DNA of 64,000 bases from the NCBI RefSeq assembly GCF_000012985.1, contig NC_007645.1:4114581-4178580 (forward strand). Direction: 5' to 3'. Below the pieces are notes generated by a model. That model ran no database searches, had not been told where the DNA came from, and saw only the letters and a program-made list of their open reading frames with translations. Below are positions 17,850 to 26,772 of the stretch, piece after piece. Origin of the DNA: Hahella chejuensis KCTC 2396. Lineage in GTDB: Bacteria; Pseudomonadota; Gammaproteobacteria; Pseudomonadales; Oleiphilaceae. A program made the translations under genes and the position numbers. The stretch's first letter is position 1, and every line of letters begins with the position of its first letter.

Positions 17850-18230
17850 CTACTCTCTTAATGCACTAATATCTTTCACCATTGACTTAAGGTTTCTTAG
17901 CTTCTTTGGATGCTTTGGCGCCCACATGATTTCTGAACCATCTTCAAGCTCCTCATATATAGGCAAAAGGTCGATTATCCCAAGGTACTCCCACTGTACA
18001 GTAACGCCAGTTTCACCACCTTTATATGGTTCTGCGTGCTCGATACCAATTTTCTCTACTTTTTCGAAAGCTTCCTCTAATGTCGAAGCCTTGACTATCA
18101 CTGTGTTTTCCCACGTTTCAAATTGTGCGTCCAGATCATTGTTACGCTCATCATCGACTTCGATAAACCGAGCCATATATGTTCCTATATACCAGCCAAC
18201 GGGGGAGATATTTTTATCCCATGTCTGCAT
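17850..18230 (-). CDS. DUF4288 family protein
   Basis: About 126 residues from the ATG at 18230; the frame is open to 18290 but the family normally begins just before the GWYIGTYMARF segment. WYIGTYMARFIEV, WENTVIVKASTLEEAFEKVEKIG and VQWEYLGIIDLLPIYEELEDGSEIMW match DUF4288. Function unknown. It lies 63 bp upstream of the 112-residue gene on the same strand and is similarly acidic. Confidence 0.75.
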   Translation of the reverse strand: MQTWDKNISPVGWYIGTYMARFIEVDDERNNDLDAQFETWENTVIVKASTLEEAFEKVEKIGIEHAEPYKGGETGVTVQWEYLGIIDLLPIYEELEDGSEIMWAPKHPKKLRNLKSMVKDISALRE

Positions 18231-18427
18231 TCGCGCCACCAGTAGTTTTTGAAATTGGCAAGGGGCAGCACACAAATCGTGCAGTGCCACCTAAACTTGT
18301 TATACATAATCAAAATTAACAAATGCATATTGATCGAAATAAAACTTAATGAAACATACAATATACCACTATCATAATCCTTTTCCGCAGCTAATTTCAT
18401 AACACCTAAAATCCATACAACCAACAC
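18185..18427 (-). pseudogene. Possible truncated small membrane protein
   Basis: A frame starting at GTG 18427 gives a two-helix hydrophobic protein (LVVWILGVMKLAAEKDYDSG, then ILYVSLSFISINMHLLILIM). Its C-terminal third overlaps the start of the DUF4288 gene in another frame and does not look membrane-like. The hydrophobic frame also extends a few codons upstream to 18445 without a start. It could be a fragment of a membrane protein gene fused to foreign sequence, or a small real gene. Confidence 0.3.
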
Positions 18428-18562
18428 TGAAACCAGGATGTACGCCTATAACGTAGCGCTATAAATCACTGCATACATTGCGCAATTTCGTACACGTGCT
18501 TATTAATAGATAGCGAAATACTTTGCAACATGCAGCCAACCAAACTCCCTCTTTTCATATAC

Positions 18563-18731
18563 TCATTCATATTCGATACCAAAGGGCTTTTCGCCATCAG
18601 CCTAGGGAGCAGCTCTCCAAATTAAGCGAATTGCTCGCCTCATTCCGGTTTTCTCTATTAGCGCGAATAATACGATCCCTGAGATCAGTCACATCGTGCA
18701 TATTATTGAGATATAATTCATATATTTTCAT
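18563..18731 (-). pseudogene. Candidate small gene broken by a frameshift
   Basis: From ATG 18731 a 44-residue frame (starting MKIYELYLNN, with RDRIIRANRENRNEASNSL) ends at TGA 18597-18599. A neighbouring frame continues in the same charged style (ADGEKPFGIEYE) to a TGA at 18563-18565. One indel near 18598-18606 would join them into about 55 residues. The gene lies directly downstream of the 134-residue protein on the same strand. No homolog recognised. Confidence 0.35.
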
Positions 18732-18757
18732 TTACAAAACTCTCATGCTCCGACTCA

Positions 18758-19162
18758 TCAGGCACAAGCCATTTCGTACTCACTTTCAGCTAGCTCTACG
18801 AGCTTCCAGTCAAATTTTGTCGTAATCAGTGTGAGCGACATACCGCCATACAGATGCACTTCCCATACAGGGTCTTCATCTTGTAGGTCATTCATTCTAT
18901 GCTGAACTGAAGGCGTTACTTTACTTTTTGTTGTTTCTTTCACACGGGTTTCCAGGACTACAAATAAATCATTGCTCGATGAGTCATCGTCAAGCTCCGC
19001 CTCCATGTAAACGACCTGACCACATTCAAAAACAGCCTTCCAATACTTATCGTCCATGGTTCCATAAACCAGTATATCCAGGGTAACTTTTGGGAAGGCG
19101 CTCAAGTCAATACGCATATCAGCGTTGTCTAAAAGTGTTTCACATACTTGCTTTAGATTCAT
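18758..19162 (-). CDS. Small acidic protein, unknown (immunity-like)
   Basis: 134 residues from the ATG at 19162; an ATG at 19177 is an alternative. Soluble and acidic, it begins MNLKQVCETLLDNADMRIDLS and alternates beta-like strands (VTLDILVYGTMDDKYWKAVFECGQVVYMEAEL) with a conserved-looking VWEVHLYGGMSLTLITTKFDWKLVELAE. No family assigned. Size, charge and location fit the immunity-like array, which is inference. Confidence 0.6.
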   Translation of the reverse strand: MNLKQVCETLLDNADMRIDLSAFPKVTLDILVYGTMDDKYWKAVFECGQVVYMEAELDDDSSSNDLFVVLETRVKETTKSKVTPSVQHRMNDLQDEDPVWEVHLYGGMSLTLITTKFDWKLVELAESEYEMACA

Positions 19163-19216
19163 ACACAGCGCGCCCAACGTCGAATTGCAGCGCAGTTTCT
19201 CCCTGTGGGCGCTTTG

Positions 19217-19345
19217 TTAAACCTTAAATTGCTGAATAATTGTGCGAATTTCATTAAATTTCGTGTCTTTCTTTGATTCAAGTAATTCAAGAAACTGTAG
19301 TACATCAAACCCATCGTAATCTCTTCCGGGGCGATCAATCTTCAT
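19217..19345 (-). CDS. Small ORF, 42 residues
   Basis: ATG at 19343-19345 to TAA at 19217-19219, with an in-frame TAG three codons before the ATG, so it is not the visible end of a longer frame. Residues look protein-like (GRDYDGFDVLQFLELLESKK, then FNEIRTIIQQFKV), charged and helical. No ribosome site is evident. It may be a small gene or the surviving end of one. Confidence 0.4.
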   Translation of the reverse strand: MKIDRPGRDYDGFDVLQFLELLESKKDTKFNEIRTIIQQFKV

Positions 19346-19518
19346 CTCGACTGTCTACATAAGGCTATTCATACTCGCCTGGGTTTGGCGTCCCAAATTC
19401 TATTAAGCCCAGTTCGCCCCCCCCCCTGTAACCAGACATCCCGAGCAGGGCTAGCAATCCACGCGTTCACTCAACCCTCCAAGAATACCGCAAATTTGCA
19501 GTTCAATTCCCTCCGATC

Positions 19519-20805
19519 TCAATCATCCAACAAAAAGTTATGCTCCCTTGCCTCCCGCAACCGCCGCCGGCTGCGTTCATTGCGGATGGCGGCGTACATG
19601 GCCACCATGCAGGCGGCCAGTACGCCGTAGAGCACCATGAAGCTGGCGGAGTGGACCCCCAACGCTTCTACCGCCAGGGCGAAGGCGATAGGTAAGGTGA
19701 AGCCGCCGGCGGCGCCGAGTGTGGCGACGGTTCCGCCGACGCTGCCCATATGATCGGGGAAATAGTCATGGATGATTTTGTACACCGAGGCGCGCCCGAA
19801 GCCTTGCGCCACGCCAATAACCAGCATCAACAAGGTGAACACCCACACATTGACGCGGATTTCCAACTGCACATCCCAATCGACGCCGTGAATAGTCATG
19901 CTGGTCGGTGGATAACTCAAAAAGAACAGGCACACCAGGCAAATCCAGAATACGCTCCAGTTTACCGCCCTGCCTCCATACCGGTCCGCAAACCAGCCTC
20001 CTAACGCCCGCACCATACTGGATGTGGTGACAAACAGCAGCGTCAGCAGCATGGCGTTCTGTAATGACAGCCCATAGGCATTGACGTAGTAGTGCGGTAA
20101 CCACATCAATAACGCCAGGAAACTGCCGAATACGAAGTAGTAATACAAGCTGAAGCGCCACACCTGGGGGTCTTTCAGTGGTTGTAGATGATACGCCAGA
20201 TCCGCCCGCCGCCGGGCCTGCATGTAACGGGTGTCCTCCGGCGCCAGCGCCCAGAACAGCACCAGCGTGACCAGCATCCCCAGGCCATAGGCGGGTCCGA
20301 TAAACTCAGCGCTCCATACCCGCTCGATAACCGGGGCCAGCGCCAGGGTCACCGCCGCGCCGGCGTTACCGGCGCCGAACACGCCCATGGCGAAGCCCTG
20401 GCTGCGGCTTTCAAACCAGGCGGTAACGTAGCGAATGCCAATCGTAAATGATACGCCGGAGACGCCCAGCCATAATCCCGCCAGCAGATATCCTCGATAG
20501 CTGCTGATCCACGGCAATATAAACAGCGCCGGGGGCAACAACGCCATCTGCCAGATAAACAACTTCCGACAAGACATCACTTCGCTCAGCATGCCGGCGG
20601 GAAAACGCAGCAGCGCGCCGCTGAACATCGGCGCCGCCAGCAACAGACCAAACTGGAGGATGCTGAGGTCAAGCTGCTCTTGAATGCGCAACCCCAGCAC
20701 AGCATACAGCGTCCATACCGAAAAGTTGGCGGCGAACGCCACCGTCGCCGCGGCGAGCGCGCGTTGTCCCAGTTTTTCGGTATAGAGCATTGGCGATTTC
20801 CCCAT
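19519..20805 (-). CDS. NarK/NasA-family MFS transporter (nitrate/nitrite)
   Basis: 428 residues with about 12 membrane segments. The N-terminal half has RFPAGMLSEVMSCRK (MFS loop 2-3), SFTIGIRYVTAWFESRSQGFAMGVFGAGNAGAAVTLALAP with the nitrate-signature Gly-rich run, and the second half has DYFPDHMGSVGGTVATLGAAGGFTLP, the second nitrate signature. It is shorter than the other two NarK-type proteins in the window. It is divergent from a second nitrate transporter gene at 21159. The start at 20805 is uncertain; an ATG 15 bp downstream has a better Shine-Dalgarno. Confidence 0.88.
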   Translation of the reverse strand: MGKSPMLYTEKLGQRALAAATVAFAANFSVWTLYAVLGLRIQEQLDLSILQFGLLLAAPMFSGALLRFPAGMLSEVMSCRKLFIWQMALLPPALFILPWISSYRGYLLAGLWLGVSGVSFTIGIRYVTAWFESRSQGFAMGVFGAGNAGAAVTLALAPVIERVWSAEFIGPAYGLGMLVTLVLFWALAPEDTRYMQARRRADLAYHLQPLKDPQVWRFSLYYYFVFGSFLALLMWLPHYYVNAYGLSLQNAMLLTLLFVTTSSMVRALGGWFADRYGGRAVNWSVFWICLVCLFFLSYPPTSMTIHGVDWDVQLEIRVNVWVFTLLMLVIGVAQGFGRASVYKIIHDYFPDHMGSVGGTVATLGAAGGFTLPIAFALAVEALGVHSASFMVLYGVLAACMVAMYAAIRNERSRRRLREAREHNFLLDD

Positions 20806-21158
20806 GCAGCAGTTTGCGCCGACTCGTTATCGGCCTTTAGTTGCAAGAATACTGGGTAAACACGCCAAGAAGACCCTTCTTACCCAAATAAACCATGCCT
20901 CCCGGCACACTGGCGTTTAGCTACCTATTTGTAGGCAGTCCCTGCCTGCATCCCCCACAAACTCCATAATCAAAGGCCTCGCATTGGCTACCCCTTTCGA
21001 GGTATGGCCCTTTACCGCGACCGAACCAGCCGCTGAAGCAATTTGATACTGATCAATTCGATTAGACCGCACAGGTGAAATATTGCAGTCATCCATGGTC
21101 CCTAACGAAAGCCAATGCTTTCCCATGTCCTTTCCAACCCTATGTGAAGGGGAGATGT
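20806..21158. promoter_or_regulatory. Divergent region between two nitrate transporter genes
   Basis: No gene. Small stem-loops occur at 20921-20945 (CTAC...GTAG and GGCAG...CTGCC), and the downstream gene has AGGGGAG before its ATG. Leader hairpins bound by an ANTAR antiterminator are known upstream of some nas genes, but the hairpins seen here are too weak to claim one. No convincing sigma-54 element was found. Confidence 0.35.
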
Positions 21159-22634
21159 ATGAGTACTGACAGCAAACTCAATTTATTCAACTTCAGCGAC
21201 GGCAAGATAAAGACGCTCCACATCACGTGGTTTGCGTTCTTTTTAACCTTTGTAGTGTGGTTCAGCCATGCGCCTTTGATGGTGTTCATCAAGGAGGCGA
21301 TGGATCTGAGCAGCCAGCAGATCAAAGCCCTGCTGATTCTCAACGTCGCGCTGACGATTCCGGCGCGGATACTGATCGGCATTCTGGTCGACAAATACGG
21401 TCCACGTTTAGTGTATAGCGGCTTGCTGATCTCCTCTTCTTTTGTCTGCGCCGGCTTCGCCATGGCCGACACTTATGAGTCTCTGGCCTTGTTCCGTTTC
21501 CTGCTCGGCTTCGTCGGCGCAGGCTTCGTCATAGGCATCCGCATGGTGGGTGAATGGTTTCCGGCCAAGCAAGTCGGCATCGCCGAAGGCATTTACGGCG
21601 GCTGGGGCAACTTCGGTTCCGCCGCCGGCGCCATGACACTGCCCACCCTCGCCCTGCTGTTCGGCGGCGATGACGGCTGGCGCTACGCCCTGGGCCTGAC
21701 CGGCGTACTCACTTTTCTCTACGGCATCATTTACTACAAAGTGGCCCGCAACACACCCAAAGGCTCTACTTACTTCAAACCGAAAAAATCAGGCGGCCTG
21801 GAAGTCACCAGCAAAGGCGACTTTATCTTCTACCTGGTGATGAACGTGCCGATGTATCTGGCCCTGGCCGTGTTGGCCTGGAAGCTGTCTCCCGCTGGCG
21901 TCGCCCTGCTCACCGACAACACCATGTACATTCTGTGGATCGCCCTGGTGATACTGTTCCTGTTCCAGACCAGCCAGATCTGGAAGGTCAACAAAGAAAA
22001 CCTGACTCACGGCGCGCCTGAGTATGAGCACTATAAGTTCAAACAAGTGGCTTTACTGGATCTGGCTTACTTCGTGACCTTCGGTTCAGAACTGGCGGTC
22101 GTGTCCATGTTGCCGCTGTTCTTCCTGGAAACCTTTGATGGCCTGGACCCAGTCAAAGCCGGCCTGCTCGCCTCCGGTTTCGCCTTCATGAACCTGGTGG
22201 CGCGTCCCACCGGGGGGCATTTCAGTGACAAGATCGGGCGTCGCAAAAGCATGATGTTGCTGATCGGCGGACTGGCCGGAGGCTACTTCGTGCTCAGCAT
22301 GATTGACGGGGGCTGGTGGCTGCCTCTCGCCGTGGCCGCCACCATGTGCTGCTCTTTCTTCGTCCAAGCAGGCGAAGGCGCCGTGTTCGCCATCGTGCCT
22401 CTGGTCAAACGTCGCATGACCGGACAAATCGCAGGCATGGCCGGCGCATACGGCAACGTGGGCGGAGTGGCCTACCTGACTGTATTGTCATTCGTCGATT
22501 ACAGCACCTTCTTCCAGGTGATCGCAGTCTCTGCGGCGGTGGTGTTCGTCGCCTGTTGGTTCCTGGATGAGCCCAGCGGCCAGATCGCGGAAGTCATGCC
22601 TGACGGCAGCGTGCATATGATCGATGTGAGCTGA
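21159..22634 (+). CDS. nasA: Nitrate transporter, NarK/NasA type
   Basis: 491 residues from the ATG at 21159, with AGGGGAG 5 bp upstream. Twelve membrane segments; nitrate-signature segments [36 protein letters not shown] and [15 protein letters not shown]; Arg in transmembrane positions as in nitrate carriers. A long cytoplasmic central loop follows residue ~200. It lies 17 bp before a PP2C-kinase fusion gene, the same order as the assimilatory nasA-kinase pair I know from Pseudomonas. So nitrate uptake for assimilation is the likely role, although no nasC/nirBD genes are in the window. Confidence 0.9.
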   Translation: MSTDSKLNLFNFSDGKIKTLHITWFAFFLTFVVWFSHAPLMVFIKEAMDLSSQQIKALLILNVALTIPARILIGILVDKYGPRLVYSGLLISSSFVCAGFAMADTYESLALFRFLLGFVGAGFVIGIRMVGEWFPAKQVGIAEGIYGGWGNFGSAAGAMTLPTLALLFGGDDGWRYALGLTGVLTFLYGIIYYKVARNTPKGSTYFKPKKSGGLEVTSKGDFIFYLVMNVPMYLALAVLAWKLSPAGVALLTDNTMYILWIALVILFLFQTSQIWKVNKENLTHGAPEYEHYKFKQVALLDLAYFVTFGSELAVVSMLPLFFLETFDGLDPVKAGLLASGFAFMNLVARPTGGHFSDKIGRRKSMMLLIGGLAGGYFVLSMIDGGWWLPLAVAATMCCSFFVQAGEGAVFAIVPLVKRRMTGQIAGMAGAYGNVGGVAYLTVLSFVDYSTFFQVIAVSAAVVFVACWFLDEPSGQIAEVMPDGSVHMIDVS

Positions 22635-22651
22635 GCCGTCAAGAGCCAATC

Positions 22652-24379
22652 ATGCCTCTGATCGTCCACCACAGCTCTATCACCGCCGCCGGCGTCAAAG
22701 ACCTCAATGAAGACGCGGTGGCGGTGTGCGCCCCATCACAGGAGCGACGCTTGCTCAATAAAGGCGTCGTCGCCGCGCTGGCGGACGGGGTCAGCTCCGC
22801 GGAAGCCGGCAAGGAAGCCAGCGCTACGGCGGTAGATCTGTTCATCGCCGACTATCTAAAGACGCCGGACACCTGGGCGGTGAGTCACGCGGGCCAGAAA
22901 ATACTCTCCTCCCTCAATCTCAGGCTATATCGTAAAAGCCAGGAATTCGTACATGAGGCCAAGGGCTATCTCTGCACGTTTTCCGCATTGATTCTCAAAT
23001 CCCGCACCGCGCATATTTTCCACGTCGGCGACAGCCGCATTTATCTGTTGCGTCATGGCGAACTGACCCGCCTGACCCGGGACCATATCGTCAGCTTGGG
23101 CGGCGGAAGAAAGATGCTCGCCCGAGCGGTGGGCATGGATAACAATCTGCCCATTGATTACAGCAAAACGCCGCTGGAAGTAGGCGACATCCTGATCCTC
23201 ACTTCCGACGGCGTGCATGACTTTCTGGACGACGAAACGATCAAACACATCGTGGACCATGCGCCTACCGCGCAGGAAGCGGTGGATGAGCTGCTGCAAC
23301 AGTCGCTACAAGCCGGGAGCAATGACAATCTCAGCGCTATTGTGCTGGCGGTGGATGATTTGCCTGAGACCACGCTGGAGGATTACAGCAACCAGCTGAC
23401 CCGCCTGCCCTTCCCCCCGGAGCTGGAGCCTGGAATGGCGCTGGATGGACTTGTCGTCGAAGAAGAGATTTTCGCTTCCTCACGCAGTCAGCTCTACTTG
23501 GTGAGAGATCAGGACAGCGGCGAGCGCTGGGTGATGAAAACGCCGTCACGAAATTATCTGGGGGACGTCAGCTATATCGATCGCTTCATACAGGAGGAAT
23601 GGATCGGCAAACGCATCGACAATCCGCATGTGGTGCGCATTATCGAGCAGCCGCAGGCGCGCACCTGCCTTTATTATTTGATGGAGCACGTGGAAGGCGT
23701 CACCCTCCAGCAGTGGATCAAAGACCACCCATTTCCCAAGCCCAAAACCGCCTTTGCACTGATCGCACAGGTCGCAGACGGATTGAGCGCACTGCATAGC
23801 CAGGACACTATTCATCAAGACTTAAAACCGGCCAATATCATCGTCAGCCCGGACAATCGGGCGACCATCATCGACTTCGGCTCCGTCTACGTTGCCGGCG
23901 TCGCCGAGGTCTTCCGCCCCCTGGAGCATATCGCCGCTCTGGGCACCGCCTCTTACTCCGATCCGCTGTATCTGCTGGGACAAAATACCGGCGCGCGCGG
24001 AGATCTGTATGCCCTGGCGACCATCGCCTACGAAATGTTCACAGGCGAACTGCCCTACGGCGACCAAATCAACGAATGCCGCTCCCGCTTTGATTATGAC
24101 CGCCTGCGTTATCGCTCCGCCATGCAGTTCAACCCGGTGATTCCACTTTGGTTTGATCGGGCGCTGCAAAAAGGCGTGGCGTTCGATTTGGACCAGCGTT
24201 ATCAGACCATGGACGCGTTGCTGCAAGATCTGCAAAACCCTAATCCGGCGTTCCTGCAAGACAATCCTCTGGAAATGGAAGACCGCAGCCCGGTGATGTT
24301 CTGGCAAATGCTGTCAGGATTCTGGGCGCTGATACTTATGCTGGTGCTGATTTTGTTTTCCTGTCAGGGACCTTCCTGA
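22652..24379 (+). CDS. PP2C phosphatase-Ser/Thr kinase fusion with C-terminal anchor
   Basis: 575 residues. Residues ~1-235 are a PP2C-type phosphatase (NEDAVAV, ALADGVSSAEAGKEAS, FHVGDSRIYLLR, LILTSDGVHDFLDD, SNDNLSAIVL, carrying the metal-binding Asp). Residues ~265-530 are a Hanks-type kinase with VMKTP Lys, HQDLKPANII as catalytic loop (HQD instead of HRD) and IDFGS. A single membrane segment at ~551-570 anchors the C-terminus. One protein can thus add and remove phosphate. It begins 17 bp after nasA, so it probably tunes nitrate assimilation. Its 3' end overlaps the convergent binding-protein gene by 16 bp. Confidence 0.92.
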   Translation: MPLIVHHSSITAAGVKDLNEDAVAVCAPSQERRLLNKGVVAALADGVSSAEAGKEASATAVDLFIADYLKTPDTWAVSHAGQKILSSLNLRLYRKSQEFVHEAKGYLCTFSALILKSRTAHIFHVGDSRIYLLRHGELTRLTRDHIVSLGGGRKMLARAVGMDNNLPIDYSKTPLEVGDILILTSDGVHDFLDDETIKHIVDHAPTAQEAVDELLQQSLQAGSNDNLSAIVLAVDDLPETTLEDYSNQLTRLPFPPELEPGMALDGLVVEEEIFASSRSQLYLVRDQDSGERWVMKTPSRNYLGDVSYIDRFIQEEWIGKRIDNPHVVRIIEQPQARTCLYYLMEHVEGVTLQQWIKDHPFPKPKTAFALIAQVADGLSALHSQDTIHQDLKPANIIVSPDNRATIIDFGSVYVAGVAEVFRPLEHIAALGTASYSDPLYLLGQNTGARGDLYALATIAYEMFTGELPYGDQINECRSRFDYDRLRYRSAMQFNPVIPLWFDRALQKGVAFDLDQRYQTMDALLQDLQNPNPAFLQDNPLEMEDRSPVMFWQMLSGFWALILMLVLILFSCQGPS

Positions 24380-25140
24380 ACGTGCTCGCCATCCACCAGA
24401 CCATTCTCTTTCAGGATGCGGTCAAACTCACCGTTCTCCTTGATAATGGCCAAGCCTCGGTTGAAGGCGTCGATGTACTGCCGGTGACGGGGGTTCTTCA
24501 TGCCGCTGATAACGTACAGCTTGTTCGCGCTCAGGGGCGGCTCCACGAACTCCAGCATCGGCAATAGCGCAGGCTCCTCCCGCTGGATGCGGTAGCGGGC
24601 CACCAGTTCATCTTCCAGGGTCAGGTTGATGCGCCGTTGCGACAGCATCAGAACGCTCTGCATAAACTGAGTGACTTCCAGACGGGTAAAATAATCGGCT
24701 TCCATAAAAGCGTCATTGTAGGCATACCCTCGCACCACGCCGATCACTCTGCCGCGCAGACTTTCAAGGCCCTTGAACTCGAACAGGTCGCCCTTCAGCT
24801 TGATGAACTTCACTTCATTGGTCAGGTAGGGGTTACTGTACGCGAACAAGTCGATGCGCTCCTGACTCCACCAGGCGTCCAGAATCAGATCGAAAGTTCC
24901 GCGCCGGGTCCCTTCCACCGCCCGCGCCCAGGGAACGATAAGCTGTTTTACCTTGTAGCCCTGGGTGGCGAAAGCGGCGTTGGCGATTTCAACGGAAACG
25001 CCGCCATGTGGATGTTCGGGGTCGATAAAAGGAGGCCAGGGATCAGCCGCGGCCTTTAGTTCAACAAGGTCCGCGGCGGCCGCCACTTTACCGCCCAATA
25101 GAGCGGCGAGAGCGATCAACAGCAGCAGCGCCTTCGCCAT
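24364..25140 (-). CDS. Periplasmic substrate-binding protein, family 3
   Basis: 258 residues from ATG 25140 (GGAG 9 bp upstream); an ATG at 25158 is the alternative. A signal peptide ends near VAAAAD. The mature protein follows the SBP_bac_3 fold: LKAAADPWPPFIDPEHPHGGVSVEIANAAF, FDLILDAWWSQERIDLFAYSNPYLTNEVKFI, LRGRVIGVVRGYAY, and a C-terminal FNRGLAIIKENGEFDRILKENGL. Family members bind amino acids or related ligands for ABC uptake or act as sensors. No permease or ATPase genes adjoin it, so it may be an orphan receptor. Confidence 0.85.
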   Translation of the reverse strand: MAKALLLLIALAALLGGKVAAAADLVELKAAADPWPPFIDPEHPHGGVSVEIANAAFATQGYKVKQLIVPWARAVEGTRRGTFDLILDAWWSQERIDLFAYSNPYLTNEVKFIKLKGDLFEFKGLESLRGRVIGVVRGYAYNDAFMEADYFTRLEVTQFMQSVLMLSQRRINLTLEDELVARYRIQREEPALLPMLEFVEPPLSANKLYVISGMKNPRHRQYIDAFNRGLAIIKENGEFDRILKENGLVDGEHVQEGP

Positions 25141-25321
25141 TTTCGTTTGCTCCGCCATTAAGAAAACATTGCAAGGGAATGAATTAAGTATGCATCAAAA
25201 ACGAAAAAGCGCATTCAAATCAAGTTTCCGCTAAAAATCGCTAACTAGAGGATTTATATAGCGGTTTGTCCTAAGTCATTTTGCCTACTCTTTTGTTTTT
25301 TAAACCAGTATATTTACGCCC

Positions 25322-25349
25322 GCGTGGTTAAAGGGGTATCTAACCACGC
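25322..25349 (+). promoter_or_regulatory. Perfect 9-bp inverted repeat in the leader of the CSLREA gene
   Basis: GCGTGGTTA (25322-25330) and TAACCACGC (25341-25349) flank the 10-nt loop AAGGGGTATC and end 14 bp before the Shine-Dalgarno AAGGAAGG. It could be an operator or a leader stem-loop affecting translation. Confidence 0.5.
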
Positions 25350-25376
25350 CAACATCAAAACTAAGGAAGGAATGAC

Positions 25377-26714
25377 ATGAATAACAAATTAGCGAAAAGC
25401 TACTCCCGGCTAACCTCTTCACTCACCCTCGGCGCTCTCATCGTTGCTGCTCCAGCAGGCGCAACCAGCTTCCAAGTCACCAAATTCACCGACGGCTACG
25501 ACGGCGTATGCGACAGCGATTGTTCTCTGCGCGAAGCCATCCAGCTGGCTAACGAAAATGCAGGTCCGGATAAAATTATCCTGGACGCCGGCGTCTACAA
25601 GTTATCCATCCCCGCTGACAATACGATGGATGAAGAAGACGAGAACCTGAACGGTGACCTGGACATTCTGGACGATCTGGTTATCGAAGGTCAGGGCATC
25701 GACATCAGCATCCTCGACGCAGACGGCTTGGATCGCGCGATCGAGGTGTTGAAAGAAGTGAAAGTGGAGCTGCGCGGCTTCACCATTCGCAACGGCAATG
25801 TGCGCGACTACGGCGGCGGCATCGAAAATTACGGCGAATTGATGCTGCGTCAAATGCGCATCACCGGCAACGTCACCAAAGGCGAGCTGAACCCCGGCAA
25901 TGGCGGCGGCATCTCCAACGAAGGCATGCTCGATATCTATCAGTCCATCCTTGACGACAACCGCGCGCAAGGCGATGAGGCGCACGGCGGCGCTATCTAC
26001 AACACCGGCTCACTGTTCGTGCGTGAGACCACTTTCGAAAATAACTCTTCCGAGAACGAAAGCCTGACTGGCGCTGGCGGCGCTGTCTATAACCGCGGCG
26101 TGGCGGATATTTCCCGCACCACTTTCGCCAATAACGTCGCTGATTCCACCGGCTCTGCGTTCCTGAACGATGACGCCGCCGACCTGTGGCTGAGCAACAG
26201 CACCCTGAGCGGCAACATTGCTCTGGGCGAAAACGGCGCAACCCTGGTGAACGGCGTCACCAATCCGACTCTGCAAGGCGTCGCGACCATGAAAGTCGTA
26301 CACGTTACCCTGGCGGATAACACCGGTCACGGCTTCTATAACTACGGCGACGTCAATGTGCGCAACAGCCTGATGGTCGGCAACCGCCTGCTCGACAACA
26401 GCGGCTTCTCCGATTGTGCGGACTATGGCGTCTCCTATCGCAACAAAGGTCTGATGACCGGCGCGGGCGCGGGCAACTGTAAGGCGGACATGGAAGTGGC
26501 CAGCGAAGACGTGTTCACCGAAGTGCTCTATCCATTGATGGATAACACCGGCCTGACCAAAACCCACCGTCTGCGTGAAACCAGCCCGGCGATCGATGCA
26601 GGCATGGGTCTCTGCGCCAGAACTGACCAGCGCCGTGTAGTGCGTCCTAAAGACGGCAATGGCGACGGCGTTGAGAACTGCGATTTGGGCTCTTTCGAAT
26701 TCGTCATGCCCTAA
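25377..26714 (+). CDS. Secreted CSLREA-domain right-handed beta-helix protein
   Basis: 445 residues. A signal peptide (residues ~12-30, cleavage near PAGATS) is followed by FQVTKFTDGYDGVCDSDCSLREAIQLANEN, the CSLREA domain of exported repeat proteins. Then come repeats of a parallel beta-helix type (GGGIENYGELML, GGGISNEGMLDIY, GGAIYNTGSLFV, GGAVYNRGVADI), as in polymorphic outer-membrane-like and pectin-lyase-fold proteins. No lyase or hydrolase catalytic residues are identifiable. The ending SPAIDAGMG...DLGSFEF is common in this group. A good Shine-Dalgarno and a leader hairpin precede the ATG; an intrinsic terminator follows. Confidence 0.85.
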   Translation: MNNKLAKSYSRLTSSLTLGALIVAAPAGATSFQVTKFTDGYDGVCDSDCSLREAIQLANENAGPDKIILDAGVYKLSIPADNTMDEEDENLNGDLDILDDLVIEGQGIDISILDADGLDRAIEVLKEVKVELRGFTIRNGNVRDYGGGIENYGELMLRQMRITGNVTKGELNPGNGGGISNEGMLDIYQSILDDNRAQGDEAHGGAIYNTGSLFVRETTFENNSSENESLTGAGGAVYNRGVADISRTTFANNVADSTGSAFLNDDAADLWLSNSTLSGNIALGENGATLVNGVTNPTLQGVATMKVVHVTLADNTGHGFYNYGDVNVRNSLMVGNRLLDNSGFSDCADYGVSYRNKGLMTGAGAGNCKADMEVASEDVFTEVLYPLMDNTGLTKTHRLRETSPAIDAGMGLCARTDQRRVVRPKDGNGDGVENCDLGSFEFVMP

Positions 26715-26744
26715 TACGCATCGGTTGAAATGAACAGCCAACGG

Positions 26745-26772
26745 GGGAGCGCTTCATGCCGCTCCCTTTTTT
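26745..26772 (+). terminator. Intrinsic terminator of the CSLREA gene
   Basis: GGGAGCG (26745-26751) pairs with CGCTCCC (26760-26766), followed by six T. Confidence 0.9.

Noticed and set aside
19172-19222. attC-like pair (GCCCAAC ... GTTAAAC) and GTTAGAC-like core near 17367, suggesting integron cassettes
   Set aside because: The two core sites are poorly complementary to each other, the other gene borders lack matching pairs, and there is no integron integrase in the window.
19417-19426. Run of about ten C, considered as a phase-variation tract
   Set aside because: It lies in a non-coding gap with no promoter or start codon placed to be switched; it may also be a length error.
21060-21110. 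Possible sigma-54 promoter (GGTGAAATATTGC) before nasA
   Set aside because: The spacing between GG and GC is 9, not 10, and the flanking consensus bases do not match.
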